DNA of 64,000 nt from Mesobacterium pallidum (GTDB taxonomy: Bacteria; Pseudomonadota; Alphaproteobacteria; Rhodobacterales; Rhodobacteraceae), in assembly GCF_019966535.1 (NCBI RefSeq), contig NZ_JAIMID010000003.1, positions 248,001-312,000 on the forward strand. The letters are read 5' to 3'. Of the stretch, positions 1 to 8,746 are shown piece after piece; position 1 is the stretch's first letter; every line of letters begins with the position of its first letter. The notes under the pieces were generated by a model, which was not told the origin of the DNA, did no database searches, and saw only the letters and a program-made list of their open reading frames with translations. The position numbers were made by a program, and so were the translations under genes.

Positions 1-477
1 GAACTCCTTGGGGCTGAGCGGGATATGCGCGCGGTCGTAATGCACGGTGCGCGCCTTGACCCGGATCTCGAGCTTGCCGAAGACAAGGTAATCGTTGCCG
101 CCCTGGGGCGCGCTGCGCCGGACCATGGCCTTGATCCGCGCGCGCAATTCCTCGGGGGCGAAGGGCTTGGGCAGGTAATCGTCGGCCCCGCGCTCCAGCC
201 CCTCGACCCGGTGGCCGGCATGGGCCAGCGCGCTGACGATAAGGATGCCGCCGATCCGCCCGCTGGCGCGCAGCCCCGCCAGCGCGTCGATGGCATCGCC
301 ATCGGGCAGCATCCGGTCGAGGATCGCCATGGCGTAATCCGACAGCTCGGCCGCCTTCAGCGCGTCGGTATAGCTGCGCATCCAGACGGGCTCAAAGCCC
401 AGTTCATCGCAGGCCTGGGACATGGCGCGGCCCATCTCCGCGTCGTCCTCGACCACCAATATGCGTTCACGCTCCAT
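1..477 (-). CDS. OmpR-type response regulator, truncated by window edge
   Basis: The reading frame is open from an ATG at 477 to the first base of the window, so the 3' end is missing and 159 residues are visible. The receiver domain has the acidic pair E10-D11-D12, the phosphoacceptor D54 in an LDRMLPDG context and the conserved lysine K104 in YLPKPF. The start of a winged-helix output domain follows from about residue 125. It is therefore a transcription factor phosphorylated by a sensor kinase, probably encoded beyond the edge. A strong GAGGAGGAGG ribosome site precedes the ATG. Only 10 bases separate it from the DegP-like protease gene upstream, so the two are probably one transcript and the system may respond to envelope stress (inference). 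The target genes are unknown. Confidence 0.9.
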   Translation of the reverse strand, partial: MERERILVVEDDAEMGRAMSQACDELGFEPVWMRSYTDALKAAELSDYAMAILDRMLPDGDAIDALAGLRASGRIGGILIVSALAHAGHRVEGLERGADDYLPKPFAPEELRARIKAMVRRSAPQGGNDYLVFGKLEIRVKARTVHYDRAHIPLSPKEF

Positions 478-487
478 TCCCTCCTCC

Positions 488-1768
488 TCAATCGAATATG
501 ACAATATCCTGGTCCAGCACGTTGGCGTGGCTGGACGGGCGCAATCCGCCCGCATCCCAGGGATCCAATAGGTAATGACGCGTGGACCCGTCGGAAAGTT
601 TCACCAAGAGCAGCACCGGGGCGCGGAAGGCCCGCGCCTGCGCTTCGGCCAGCACGGGCGGCGTCAGCGGCGCACCGTCGATCCGCAGCACCCGGTCGCC
701 GCTGCGCAGACCGGCGAAAAAGGCCGTCGCTTCTTCGGCCGCTTCGGGCAGGTCAATCACGCCAGCCGCATCCAGGACGAGGCCCATCTCGCGCAAGGTA
801 TAGCTCTCCTTGCGCGCCACCTCGGCCGGAGCCATGGGGCTGACTGGCGTCTCGGCCGCGCGGCCAAGGTCGAGCGGCAGGGTCTTGGCCCGTCCGTCGC
901 GCCACAGCGTCACCTCGGCCGGGGCCGCGCCGCGCTGCACCTGCGCCAGTGCCAGTGCCACGTCGCCGGGGCGGGTGACGGGCAAGCCGCCGAGAGAGAC
1001 AAGGATGTCGCCGGGGGCCATGCCCGCCGCCCCGGCCAGCTTGCCGGCCTCGACGTGATCGACCAGGACGCCGCCCGCCGCGTATCCCAGCGCGGCGCGG
1101 ATCTTGGGGCCAAGTGCGCGCAAATGCAGGCCCAGCGCGGGTGGCGCAGGGATCGCCTGCGCCTCGGCCTCGGCCAGGAAGGCAGCGATATCGGCCAGCG
1201 GCACGGCATAGGCGATGCCGAAAAAGAACCGCGAGCCATCCGCGATCCGCGTGTTGATGCCCATGAGCCGCCCCTCGGCATCGACCAGCGGCCCGCCCGA
1301 ACTGCCGGGGTTCACCGGCGCCGAATGCTGCAGGTAAAGCACGGGCTGCTGCGGATCGACCTGCCGGCCGGGATGGCTGACGATGCCGTCGGTAAGGGTG
1401 AAGCCTGCCTCCATCGGCGCGCCGATCGCATAGACGCGCTGGCCCAGCACGGGCTGCGGTCCGGGGGTCAGGCCCTCCGGGCTTGTCGCCTGCACCAGCG
1501 CAAGGTCCCGCGACTCGTCCACCGCGATCACCGCGCCGGGGATCACCCGGCCGTCCGGCCCCTCGAGCAAGACCGTGCGCGCCTGGCCCACGACGTGGGC
1601 ATTGGTCAGCACCCGGCCATCGCCGTAGAAGAAGGCCGAGCCAAGGAACCGTTCCTCGGCATCCGCGCTGCGCACCACCAGTGTCAACGCCAGCGCGCGT
1701 TCCAGCCCGGTCTGCGCCGTGGCCGCGAGGGGCAGCAGCAGGAAAATGACAAACGAAATGAGTCGCAT
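488..1768 (-). CDS. DegP/HtrA-like periplasmic serine protease
   Basis: A 426-residue protein starting with a Sec signal peptide (about residues 1-19, ending AATAQ). The trypsin fold carries the triad H58 (TNAHVVG), D88 (SRDLAL) and S157 (PGSSGGPL). Two PDZ-like regions follow, at about 215-300 and 325-410, the second more diverged. HtrA-family proteins degrade or refold damaged envelope proteins in the periplasm. I chose the ATG at 1768 because it opens directly into the signal peptide; an in-frame TTG at 1786 would add six residues. It is followed at 10 bases by a response regulator gene. The family is clear, but orthology to degP itself is not certain. Confidence 0.88.
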   Translation of the reverse strand: MRLISFVIFLLLPLAATAQTGLERALALTLVVRSADAEERFLGSAFFYGDGRVLTNAHVVGQARTVLLEGPDGRVIPGAVIAVDESRDLALVQATSPEGLTPGPQPVLGQRVYAIGAPMEAGFTLTDGIVSHPGRQVDPQQPVLYLQHSAPVNPGSSGGPLVDAEGRLMGINTRIADGSRFFFGIAYAVPLADIAAFLAEAEAQAIPAPPALGLHLRALGPKIRAALGYAAGGVLVDHVEAGKLAGAAGMAPGDILVSLGGLPVTRPGDVALALAQVQRGAAPAEVTLWRDGRAKTLPLDLGRAAETPVSPMAPAEVARKESYTLREMGLVLDAAGVIDLPEAAEEATAFFAGLRSGDRVLRIDGAPLTPPVLAEAQARAFRAPVLLLVKLSDGSTRHYLLDPWDAGGLRPSSHANVLDQDIVIFD

Positions 1769-1917
1769 CAGGAAAGTCCGTTCCAATTTCCCGCTGATCC
1801 TACGCCGCCAAGCGGCCGGGGTTTAAGTGAAATATCCCGTCATCGAAATGCGCCCTGTTGGCAGGGCCGCGGTCTTGCGGCTAACCTCGGATCAGATTTG
1901 AAACGGGAGGAGCCCGG

Positions 1918-2547
1918 ATGTTCGCACGCAAGATTACGCTGGCGCTGGTGATGGCCGCGAGCCTCGGCACGGCCGCCGGCGCGCAGGAGGCCCCGCCGCT
2001 GAAGATGGCCGAATCCTCGCGCCTCGTCTACGATGCCGGTGTCGCGACGAAGGACCCGCTGCTGGTCCTCGCCGCCGCCAAGCTGCGCAAGTCGCTGGCG
2101 CTGCAAGCCTCGAACCGCGCGCCCGAAGACGGAGAGGCGGCCGACGGCGCCCCGCTCGACTTCGCCGCCATGCTGGACACGGCACGCGACCTGGCGGCGG
2201 GAGATGACCTGATGCTCGGCCTCATCGAGGACGCCGCGACCGAAGGCACCAAGGGCGTGGTCAACGGCCCCGTCTACAACATCGCCAACCTGCGGGCGAA
2301 AGGCACCGACAGCTACAACGGCGTGCCCTTCGAGGGCGGAAAATACGCCGAGATCTACGTCGAGGCCAGCGGCAGCCAGGACATGAACCTGCATGTCTAC
2401 GACGCGCAGAACCGGCTGGTCTGCTCGGACACCGATGCCTCGGCCATCGCTTATTGCGGCTGGCGGCCGCGCAGCACCGGGGGATTTTCGATCAAGGTGA
2501 CGAATGCGTCCGGGTCCTCGGCCCGCTACTCGATGATGACGAACTGA
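1918..2547 (+). CDS. Secreted protein of unknown function, partner of the caspase-like protease
   Basis: A 209-residue protein with a signal peptide at about 1-22 (ends TAAGAQ). The N-terminal third is helical and rich in Ala and Lys. The last ~80 residues (from about GVPFEGG to the end) look like a small beta-sandwich of the kind found in pre-peptidase C-terminal domains, with two cysteines (DC/YCGW region). A GGGAGG ribosome site lies 7 bases before the ATG. Its stop overlaps the start of the caspase-like gene by one base (TGATG), so translation is very probably coupled. I do not recognise the family. A role as substrate, inhibitor or exported partner of the protease is inference from coupling only. 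Confidence 0.75.
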   Translation: MFARKITLALVMAASLGTAAGAQEAPPLKMAESSRLVYDAGVATKDPLLVLAAAKLRKSLALQASNRAPEDGEAADGAPLDFAAMLDTARDLAAGDDLMLGLIEDAATEGTKGVVNGPVYNIANLRAKGTDSYNGVPFEGGKYAEIYVEASGSQDMNLHVYDAQNRLVCSDTDASAIAYCGWRPRSTGGFSIKVTNASGSSARYSMMTN

Positions 2548-4625
2548 TGTGGCGCGCGGCTCTCCTGTCGCTCGGGCTGGCCTCTCCTGCCCTGGCCGAG
2601 AATTATGCCCTGCTGGTCGGTGCCTCGACCTATGACAACCTCGAGGAACGGTTCTGGCTGAAGGGCCCTGCGAACGACGTGGACCTCGTGGCGACGTACC
2701 TGACGACGACGTCGCCCGTGCCTTTCGATGCGGGGAACGTGATGCTGCTGGCCGATGGGCTCGAGGGCGGGACCAAGCCGACCCTCGCCGCGATCCGCGC
2801 AGGGTTCGCGGCGATCACCGCGCAGCTGCAACCCGGCGATTTCGTCTACCTGCATTTCTCGGGCCACGGCACGCAAGGCCCGGCCCTCGATCCGTCGACC
2901 GAGATCGACGGGCTGGACGAGATGTTCCTGCCGGTCGACATCGGCCCCTGGAACGACACCGTCGGTACGGTCGAGAACGCGCTGATCGACGACGAGATCG
3001 GCACGCTCATCACCGCCATGCGCGACACCGGCGCGACGGTCTGGGCGGTGTTCGATTCGTGCCATTCCGGCACCGTCACCCGCGCCGCCCCCTCGGGCGA
3101 GGAAGAGGTGCGGATGCGCAAGCTCGACCCCTCGGCGCTTGGCGTGCCCGAGGCGGCCATGGACGCCGTCCAGACCCGCGCCCTGCCCGATCCGCGCGCC
3201 CGGCCGCAAAGCCCGGCAGGCGAGGCGCTGGCGGCCGATGCCCCCGGCGGGTTCATCGCCTTCTACGCCGCCCAGACCAACGAGACGACGCCCGAAAAGC
3301 GCCTGCCCAAGGGCCAGCCCGGCCGCCGCGCGCAGGGCGTGTTCACCTACACGATCTTCGAGACATTGGCGCAGAACCCCGGTGTGACCTACCGCCAGCT
3401 GGGGCAGGAGGTGCTGCGCCGCTACGCCGTGCAGAACCTCGCGCTGTCCACGCCGATGTTCGAAGGCGATCTCGACGCCGTGGTCTTTTCCGGCGAGGCC
3501 GGCACCCGCGTGACCCAATGGCCGGTGCGCGAGGGCGATTTCGGCCTCACGCTGAACGCCGGCGCGCTGCAGGGGCTGGGGGCGGGCGACATCCTCGCCA
3601 TCCTGCCCACCGCCGCCTCGGGCGAAGACGACGCCTTGGGCTATGTCGAGGTGGCCTTTTCCGACACCTTCACGGCCGAGTTGGAGCCCATCGACCACGC
3701 AGGCCTCGCGGCCATCGACCCCTATGACCTGCCGCGCGGCACCTATGCGCGCAAGCTGGCCGACGGGGTGGATTTCACGCTGACCGTCGCCCTGCCCGAC
3801 CCCGCGGTCCCCCTGCCCGGGGCCCTGCCGGACGCGCTGGCCCAGCTGGAAACCGAGGCGACCGGCCGCCTGCGCCTTGTCCCCGCGGGGTCGGAGGCCG
3901 ACATCCGCCTGGCCGTGATGCCGCAAAGCGACCGGCCGGACGCGATCTGGATGCTGCCCGGGTCGGGCTTCTTTGACCCAGAGGCGCCGGGCAAGCCGCC
4001 CTCCATCGGCACCGCAGGCCGGGACGGCGCCGAGATCGCCGCGCTGATGCAGGAGAATTTCGAGACGATGGCCCGCGCCATCAACCTGTTGAAACTCGGC
4101 GGCAGCTACGGCGGCTCGGACCTGTCGGTGGACCTGAAACTGCAGACCCGATCGCGCACACAGCGCGAACTGACGGACCTCGACCTGACCGCCGTGCCGC
4201 GCCTCATCCCCGACGACCAGGTCCATGTGCTGGCGCGGAACAACGAGGATTTCCCGGTCGATGCCAACGTGCTGCACATCGGGTCGGATTATTCCATCAG
4301 CCACTTCTACTCGGGCCGGCTGCAACCGGGCGACACGCTGAAAAAGGGCCTCTTCCGCGTCACGAACGAGGGCTTCGGCCGCGACCGCGTGGTGATCATC
4401 CTGACCCCCGCCCAGCCCCAATCGGCGGTCGAGGACCTCGCCTTCCTTGCCCAAAGCGCGGTCGAGGTGACACGCGGGGCGGGCAGCGACGGCTCGGGCT
4501 TCAACGCCACCCTCCGCGCCGCGGGCTTTGGCACAGTCACCCGCGGCGTGGTGGCGCTGGACGACGACAGCGGCCCGGCCCCGGTGATCCTGCAGTACGA
4601 CATCGACGCGGTGCCGGGGGAATGA
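2547..4625 (+). CDS. Secreted caspase-family (C14) protease
   Basis: A 692-residue protein. The ATG at 2547 was chosen because it begins the signal peptide (ends ASPALA, about residue 17) and overlaps the previous stop by one base. The caspase/metacaspase p20-like domain spans about 18-300. It has the catalytic dyad H107 (YLHFSGHG) and C172 (FDSCHSG), the classic p20 motifs. The remaining ~390 residues have no family I recognise and include segments rich in Ala and acidic residues. C14 proteases cut after Lys/Arg or Asp. Export to the periplasm is predicted, unlike most cytosolic bacterial metacaspases. Its substrate is unknown; the coupled upstream gene is the first candidate. Confidence 0.88.
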   Translation: MWRAALLSLGLASPALAENYALLVGASTYDNLEERFWLKGPANDVDLVATYLTTTSPVPFDAGNVMLLADGLEGGTKPTLAAIRAGFAAITAQLQPGDFVYLHFSGHGTQGPALDPSTEIDGLDEMFLPVDIGPWNDTVGTVENALIDDEIGTLITAMRDTGATVWAVFDSCHSGTVTRAAPSGEEEVRMRKLDPSALGVPEAAMDAVQTRALPDPRARPQSPAGEALAADAPGGFIAFYAAQTNETTPEKRLPKGQPGRRAQGVFTYTIFETLAQNPGVTYRQLGQEVLRRYAVQNLALSTPMFEGDLDAVVFSGEAGTRVTQWPVREGDFGLTLNAGALQGLGAGDILAILPTAASGEDDALGYVEVAFSDTFTAELEPIDHAGLAAIDPYDLPRGTYARKLADGVDFTLTVALPDPAVPLPGALPDALAQLETEATGRLRLVPAGSEADIRLAVMPQSDRPDAIWMLPGSGFFDPEAPGKPPSIGTAGRDGAEIAALMQENFETMARAINLLKLGGSYGGSDLSVDLKLQTRSRTQRELTDLDLTAVPRLIPDDQVHVLARNNEDFPVDANVLHIGSDYSISHFYSGRLQPGDTLKKGLFRVTNEGFGRDRVVIILTPAQPQSAVEDLAFLAQSAVEVTRGAGSDGSGFNATLRAAGFGTVTRGVVALDDDSGPAPVILQYDIDAVPGE

Positions 4626-4660
4626 CCGGATCGCCTGTGGACAGGTCCGGCCGCCTCCGG

Positions 4661-4740
4661 CGGGAGTATTTCCAGAATAATGAAAGGGGCGGGCCACATG
4701 CGGACCCGCCCCTTGTTCATCTTGCCAATAAACTCCGGGG
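4661..4740. repeat. Two convergent copies of the composite intergenic box repeat
   Basis: A plus-strand copy (4661-4686: CGGGAGTATTTCC then AGAATAATGAAAG) follows the caspase gene. A minus-strand copy (4715-4740: CCCCGGAGTTTATTGG then CAAGATGAAC) follows msrA. The minus copy is preceded by a hairpin at 4743-4760 (arms GTGGGGGC/GCCCCCAC). Both boxes point into the shared terminator between them. Related boxes recur at least eight more times in the window. Confidence 0.75.
4684..4714. terminator. Bidirectional terminator between caspase gene and msrA
   Basis: Arms AAGGGGCGGG (4684-4693) and CCCGCCCCTT (4705-4714) form a perfect 10-bp stem. On the minus strand a T-rich stretch follows (TTTCATTATT). 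It lies between two convergent genes. Confidence 0.75.
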
Positions 4741-4776
4741 GTGTGGGGGCTGGCCCCCACTGACGGCGGCGACCGT

Positions 4777-5286
4777 TCAGCCCTCGGCCTTGACCCGCTC
4801 CGGCAGCACCCAGCCCGCGCGCGGGAAGTGGCAGGTGTAACCGTTCGGCACCCGCTCCAGGTAATCCTGGTGCTCGGGCTCGGCCTCCCAGAAATCGCCC
4901 ATCGGCTCGACCTCGGTCACGACCTTGCCGGGCCAGAGGCCGCTGGCCTCCACGTCCTTGATCGTCTCGAGCGCGGTCTGGTGCTGCGCCTCGGAGGCGT
5001 AGTAGATCGCCGAGCGATAGCTCATCCCCCGGTCGTTCCCCTGCCGGTTCGGCGTGGTCGGATCGTGAATCTGGAAGAAGAACTCCAAGAGCCGCCGGTA
5101 GCTCATCCGGGCGGGGTCGAAGATCACCTCGATCGCCTCGGCATGGGTGCCGTGGTTGCGGTAGGTGGCATTCGGCACGTCGCCGCCCGAATAGCCGACG
5201 CGGGTCGAGATCACCCCGTCCATTTTGCGGATCAGGTCCTGCATGCCCCAGAAACATCCGCCTGCGAGTACGGCCCGTTCGCTCAT
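4777..5286 (-). CDS. msrA: Peptide methionine (S)-S-oxide reductase MsrA
   Basis: A 169-residue protein matching full-length MsrA. The catalytic cysteine is C11 in the hallmark GCFWG motif, and [15 protein letters not shown] and the later [13 protein letters not shown] stretch are all present. It reduces the S epimer of methionine sulfoxide in oxidised proteins. Its ATG overlaps the msrB stop by four bases (ATGA), so msrB-msrA is a coupled pair repairing both epimers. The start at 5286 is fixed by this overlap and by the usual short N-terminus before GCFWG. It is predicted to be cytoplasmic, as no signal peptide is visible. Confidence 0.96.
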   Translation of the reverse strand: MSERAVLAGGCFWGMQDLIRKMDGVISTRVGYSGGDVPNATYRNHGTHAEAIEVIFDPARMSYRRLLEFFFQIHDPTTPNRQGNDRGMSYRSAIYYASEAQHQTALETIKDVEASGLWPGKVVTEVEPMGDFWEAEPEHQDYLERVPNGYTCHFPRAGWVLPERVKAEG

Positions 5287-5732
5287 GCCACGTCCTCCAC
5301 TTGATCCAGATATTGCCCGTAGCCTTCCGCCTCCATGTCGTCGCGATGGATGAACCGCAACGAGGCCGAGTTGATGCAATAGCGCAGCCCGCCCCGGTCG
5401 AGCGGCCCGTCCGGGAAGACGTGGCCAAGATGGCTGTCGCCATGGGTCGAGCGAACCTCGACCCGGATCATTCCGTGGGTCGTATCGCGCAGTTCGGTCA
5501 CATGGGCGGGTTCGATCGGCTTGGTAAAGCTCGGCCAGCCGCAGCCCGAGTCGTACTTGTCCGACGAGGCGAACAGCGGCTCTCCGGACACGATGTCGAC
5601 GTAGATCCCGGGCTCCTTGTTGTCGAGGTAGCGCCCCGTGCCCGGCCGCTCGGTGCCGCTTTCCTGCGTCACCCAGTGCTGGATCTCGTCCAGCGCGGCG
5701 ATGGCCTCGGGGCGTCGTTCATACTTGGTCAT
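5283..5732 (-). CDS. msrB: Peptide methionine (R)-S-oxide reductase MsrB
   Basis: A 149-residue protein with the MsrB signature: C64 in [19 protein letters not shown], and the catalytic C119 in [11 protein letters not shown]. The paired CxxC motifs of zinc-binding MsrBs are absent, so this is the zinc-free type, with C64 as the likely recycling cysteine (known for the family). It reduces the R epimer of methionine sulfoxide. AGGAGG lies just upstream of the ATG. It is the first gene of a coupled msrB-msrA pair. Confidence 0.96.
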   Translation of the reverse strand: MTKYERRPEAIAALDEIQHWVTQESGTERPGTGRYLDNKEPGIYVDIVSGEPLFASSDKYDSGCGWPSFTKPIEPAHVTELRDTTHGMIRVEVRSTHGDSHLGHVFPDGPLDRGGLRYCINSASLRFIHRDDMEAEGYGQYLDQVEDVA

Positions 5733-5818
5733 GCGCGCCTCCTGTAACTCATGCCCATTAGATGGGGCCGCGTGTCGGATTTCAAAGCGATATTTCACCG
5801 CGCTCTCGGGCGCGTGCG

Positions 5819-6922
5819 TCACGCCCCGAGCCGAAGCGTCGCCCAGCGCGCCGCATCTGCGACCACCGGTTCTGGGTCGTCGCACAGCCGCTGCGCAACG
5901 GGCCGCAACGCCGCGTTGCCGGAATTGCCGATGGCATAGAGCACGTTGCGCACAAAGCGCCCCCGCCCGATCCGCTTGATCGGAGAGCCGCTGAACAGCG
6001 CCCGGAACGTCGCATCGTCCAGCTTCGCCAACTCGACCAGATTCGGCGCCACCAGATCCTCGCGCGCGGCATATTTCACCTCGCTGGCCGCGACGGCGAA
6101 CTTGTTCCAGGGGCAGGCCGCCAGGCAATCGTCGCAGCCGTAGATCCGATTGCCCATGAGCGGACGCAGCGCGGGGTCCACCGGGCCCGCGTGTTCGATC
6201 GTCAGGTAGGAGATGCAGCGCCGCGCATCCAGCTGGTAGGGCGCGGGAAAGGCATCGGTCGGACAGGCGTCGAGGCAGGCCCGGCACGACCCGCAAGAAT
6301 CCCGCCCAGGCGCATCCGGCGCCAATTCCACCGTCGTGAAAATCGCCCCGAGGAAGAACCAGTTCCCCAGTTCGCGGCTGACCAGGTTGGTGTGCTTGCC
6401 TTGCCAGCCCAGCCCCGCCGCTTCGCCCAGCGCCTTTTCGGCCACGGGCGCGGTGTCCACGAACACCTTGATTTCCGGCGCCGGCGGCTCCGCCGCAGAT
6501 AAGAGCCCCACCCGGTCGAGGTCCTGACCCGGCTTGGCCGCCTCCATGAACCACCGCCCCACCCGCTTGAGCCGTTTTTTCACCACGTCGTGGTAATCGC
6601 GGTTCTGGGCATAGACGCTGATCGCCCCGCGATCGGGTTGCTCCAGCACCGCCATCGGATCATGCGCAGGCGTGTACATCTCGGCCAGCATCACCACCGA
6701 CCGCACCTCGGGCCAGAGCGCCTGCGGATCGCCGCGCCATGCGACCCGCCGCTCCATCCAGTCCATGCTGCCATGGCGTCCGGCCTCGAGAAACGCGCCC
6801 AGCCGCCCCGGCAGCTCGGGCACCGCGTCCGGCGCGCAGACCCGGGCCAGCGCAAACCCCTCGGCCCGCGCCCGATCCAGCAAGGCATGCTTCAGATCCG
6901 GCACGCGGCGCCCATGCTTCAT
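5819..6922 (-). CDS. queG: Epoxyqueuosine reductase QueG
   Basis: A 367-residue cobalamin- and iron-sulfur-dependent enzyme performing the last step of queuosine synthesis in tRNA: reduction of epoxyqueuosine at the wobble position. The N-terminal cobalamin-binding region contains a [13 protein letters not shown] segment with the probable general acid D156. Two [4Fe-4S] clusters are supplied by C210, C213, C216, C220 and C236, C263, C266, C270, as in the family; a short HEAT-like tail follows. The ATG at 6922 lies inside a copy of the intergenic repeat box (ATGAAG). The true start could instead be the GTG at 6904, six codons in, and there is no good ribosome site for either. Confidence 0.95.
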   Translation of the reverse strand: MKHGRRVPDLKHALLDRARAEGFALARVCAPDAVPELPGRLGAFLEAGRHGSMDWMERRVAWRGDPQALWPEVRSVVMLAEMYTPAHDPMAVLEQPDRGAISVYAQNRDYHDVVKKRLKRVGRWFMEAAKPGQDLDRVGLLSAAEPPAPEIKVFVDTAPVAEKALGEAAGLGWQGKHTNLVSRELGNWFFLGAIFTTVELAPDAPGRDSCGSCRACLDACPTDAFPAPYQLDARRCISYLTIEHAGPVDPALRPLMGNRIYGCDDCLAACPWNKFAVAASEVKYAAREDLVAPNLVELAKLDDATFRALFSGSPIKRIGRGRFVRNVLYAIGNSGNAALRPVAQRLCDDPEPVVADAARWATLRLGA

Positions 6923-6982
6923 TGTTTCGAAAATACCTTCGGGGGGTGAATGCCGCAGGCAGAGGGGGGCAGACAGCCCCCC
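6918..6982 (-). repeat. Composite repeat (hairpin + box) between the GST gene and queG
   Basis: On the minus strand, downstream of queG's ATG side, a hairpin (arms GGGGGGC/GCCCCCC, 6964-6982) is followed by the box CCCCCCGAAGGTATTTTCG then AAACAATGAAG (6918-6946). The box overlaps the annotated start codon of queG. It lies upstream of queG; the neighbouring GST gene ends at 6998 on the same strand and its message would run into it. Confidence 0.7.
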
Positions 6983-6997
6983 TGTCCCACGCCGGCC

Positions 6998-7663
6998 TCA
7001 GAAATCGAGGTCGGCATAATGCGGCGGCGGCGGGAAGCCCGGCACCTGATCGGCCAGGATCGACCGGAAGGCCGGGCGTGACTTGATCTTGGCGTACCAG
7101 TCCTTGACCACCTCGGACCGGTTCCAGTCCACGTCCGAGATGTAGTCGAGGCTTGACAGATGCGCGGCGGCGGCGAAATCGGCGAGCGTCATGACGTCAC
7201 CGGCCAGCCAGCGGCGATGATCCAGCAACCAGGCCATGTAGTCGAGGTGATACTTGATCGCCTTGGCGCCCGACTTGACGTTGCCGCTGTCCGGGAAGCC
7301 CTGCTTCATCACTTTCTTGTTGACCCGCTCGTAGACCAGTTTCGACGTCACTTCGTTGTGGAACTTGTCGTCGAACCAGCTGACCAGCCGCCGCACCTCG
7401 TAGCGCGCGTCATGGCCCTGCGGCATCAGCGACGGTTCGGGGTACTTTTCCTCGAGCCATTCACAGATGGCGGCGCTTTCGGCCATGGTCTTGCCGTCGA
7501 TCTTCAGCACCGGCACTTTCGCCGCCGGGTTGCGGCGCAGGAAGTCGGCGTCCTTTTCCCAGTAGCGCTCCTCGACCAGTTCGCATTCGATCCGCTTCTC
7601 GGCCAGGCTCAGCCGGACCTTGCGGCAGAAGGGCGACAGGGGAACATGGTACAGGCGGGCCAT
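6998..7663 (-). CDS. Glutathione S-transferase family protein
   Basis: A 221-residue protein with a thioredoxin-like N-terminal domain (about 1-77): SPFCRKVRL helix 1, the cis-Pro turn KVPVL and the glutathione-binding ESAAICEW motif. An all-helical C-terminal domain follows, with the N-capping pattern TLADFAAAAHLSSLDY. GSTs conjugate or reduce substrates with glutathione in the cytosol; the substrate here is not predictable. I preferred the ATG at 7663 (MARLYHVP) over the upstream TTG at 7678 because the fold begins right there. The SPFC cysteine at residue 11 may be catalytic, as in beta/omega-type GSTs (inference). Confidence 0.9.
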   Translation of the reverse strand: MARLYHVPLSPFCRKVRLSLAEKRIECELVEERYWEKDADFLRRNPAAKVPVLKIDGKTMAESAAICEWLEEKYPEPSLMPQGHDARYEVRRLVSWFDDKFHNEVTSKLVYERVNKKVMKQGFPDSGNVKSGAKAIKYHLDYMAWLLDHRRWLAGDVMTLADFAAAAHLSSLDYISDVDWNRSEVVKDWYAKIKSRPAFRSILADQVPGFPPPPHYADLDF

Positions 7664-7769
7664 CGGGCGTGCATCCAATCGGTGAGGTGTCCCCCGTCAA
7701 TGCCGGGAATTGCGCGGCAGTTCAACTCCCCGCCGTGAAAAGCCCCGCGCCGGATCGGCAGGGCGATGC

Positions 7770-8510
7770 CTATTGGAAGCAGCCCGCGCGGCCGTCCACG
7801 CGGATCGTCTCGGCCCCGGCGATGATCTGTGCCGCGCGCCGGCGGACGAAATTCGACGGGTTCGAGGCGGACCTGTCCTTGGGGGCCGGCAGGATCGCCG
7901 CCAGCCGGGCCGATTGCGTCGCCGTCAGCTGGCCCGGGCCGACCCCGAAGTAGTGCCGCGCCGCCGCCTCGACGCCAAAGACGCCCTCGTCGAACTCGGC
8001 CACGTTCAGGTAGACCTCGAGGATGCGGCGCTTGGGCCAGAGCGCCTCCATCAGCGGCGTGATCCCGGCCTCGAGCACCTTGCGCACATAGGACCGGCCG
8101 TGCCAGAGAAAGACGTTCTTGACCACCTGCTGGCTGATCGTGCTGGCGCCACGGTTGCCGCCCTCCTCGATGGCCTTGCGCAGGGCGGCCATGTCGATGC
8201 CCCAATGGGTGCAGAAGTTCGCATCCTCGGCCGCCACGACCGCACGTTGCATCACCGGAGCGATCTCTTCGATCGGGACCCAACGGTGATCGAGCGCGCC
8301 GAGGCGCTGCTTTTCGGACCACATGTAATAGGTCGTCGGCGGGTTCAGCACGCGGAAAACGAGCACGAGCAGCACGGCCAGCACCGTCACGGCCAACGCC
8401 AGCCGGAACGTCCAGCGCAGCAGCCAGCGCACGGGGCGAACCCGCCGGGGGGGCGGCGGGGCCGGTTTCTTGTCGGCTGTTCTGGAAGTCTTCTTTGTCG
8501 CGCGCGCCAT
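7770..8510 (-). CDS. mtgA: Monofunctional biosynthetic peptidoglycan transglycosylase
   Basis: A 246-residue protein. A basic, Pro-rich N-terminus precedes one transmembrane helix (about 33-52) and a glycosyltransferase 51 domain. The catalytic Glu is in AVVAAEDANFCTHWG, and other GT51 motifs are GGNRGASTISQQVVKN and EVYLNVAEF. It polymerises lipid II into glycan strands on the periplasmic face without a transpeptidase domain. The ATG at 8510 was chosen because codon use upstream of it is not coding-like, although the frame is open to an ATG at 8609. Confidence 0.94.
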   Translation of the reverse strand: MARATKKTSRTADKKPAPPPPRRVRPVRWLLRWTFRLALAVTVLAVLLVLVFRVLNPPTTYYMWSEKQRLGALDHRWVPIEEIAPVMQRAVVAAEDANFCTHWGIDMAALRKAIEEGGNRGASTISQQVVKNVFLWHGRSYVRKVLEAGITPLMEALWPKRRILEVYLNVAEFDEGVFGVEAAARHYFGVGPGQLTATQSARLAAILPAPKDRSASNPSNFVRRRAAQIIAGAETIRVDGRAGCFQ

Positions 8511-8576
8511 GGCACAAGCTATTACCGGCCTCGGAGCGAAAGGCAAATCCTGCGATGCCCGTCCCTGGAAATAGAT

Positions 8577-8604
8577 ACGGCCGACGGTCCCCACCGCCGG
8601 CCGT
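8577..8604 (-). other. Strong hairpin in the gltB-mtgA gap
   Basis: Arms of 12 bases (8577-8588 and 8593-8604) pair with a single mismatch around a CCCC/GGGG tetraloop. On the minus strand it directly follows the stop of the candidate small frame and lies about 70 bases before mtgA. It could be a terminator or attenuator; no clean T-run follows on the minus strand. Confidence 0.55.
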
Positions 8605-8605
8605 T

Positions 8606-8710
8606 TCATTGCATCAAACCACCATGATGCATGTCCGACCCTGCAACTCTCGTCTCCTCACTCGAGCAGCAGACTCGGCCCTCCCGCATTGGTTTTAACA
8701 CTTTGATCAT
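8606..8710 (-). CDS. Possible 34-residue small protein or leader peptide
   Basis: A short frame between gltB and mtgA: ATG at 8710, stop at 8606-8608. It contains a CC pair (residues 14-15) and a Met/His-rich end (MHHGGLMQ). The ribosome site is weak. The stop overlaps an ATG at 8609 (ATGA) and is immediately followed by a strong hairpin, an arrangement seen in leader peptides. There is no homology that I recognise, and it may equally be a small RNA region with a chance frame. Confidence 0.3.
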   Translation of the reverse strand: MIKVLKPMREGRVCCSSEETRVAGSDMHHGGLMQ

Positions 8711-8746
8711 TGATGTGTCCAATGTTTAGAATTTGTTCAGCAAATG

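Noticed and set aside
8511..8609. Longer mtgA reading frame starting at 8609
   Set aside because: Codons in this stretch (GTA, ATA, GCT, TGT) are unlike the host genes, it passes through a strong hairpin, and the family's basic N-terminus starts at the ATG at 8510.
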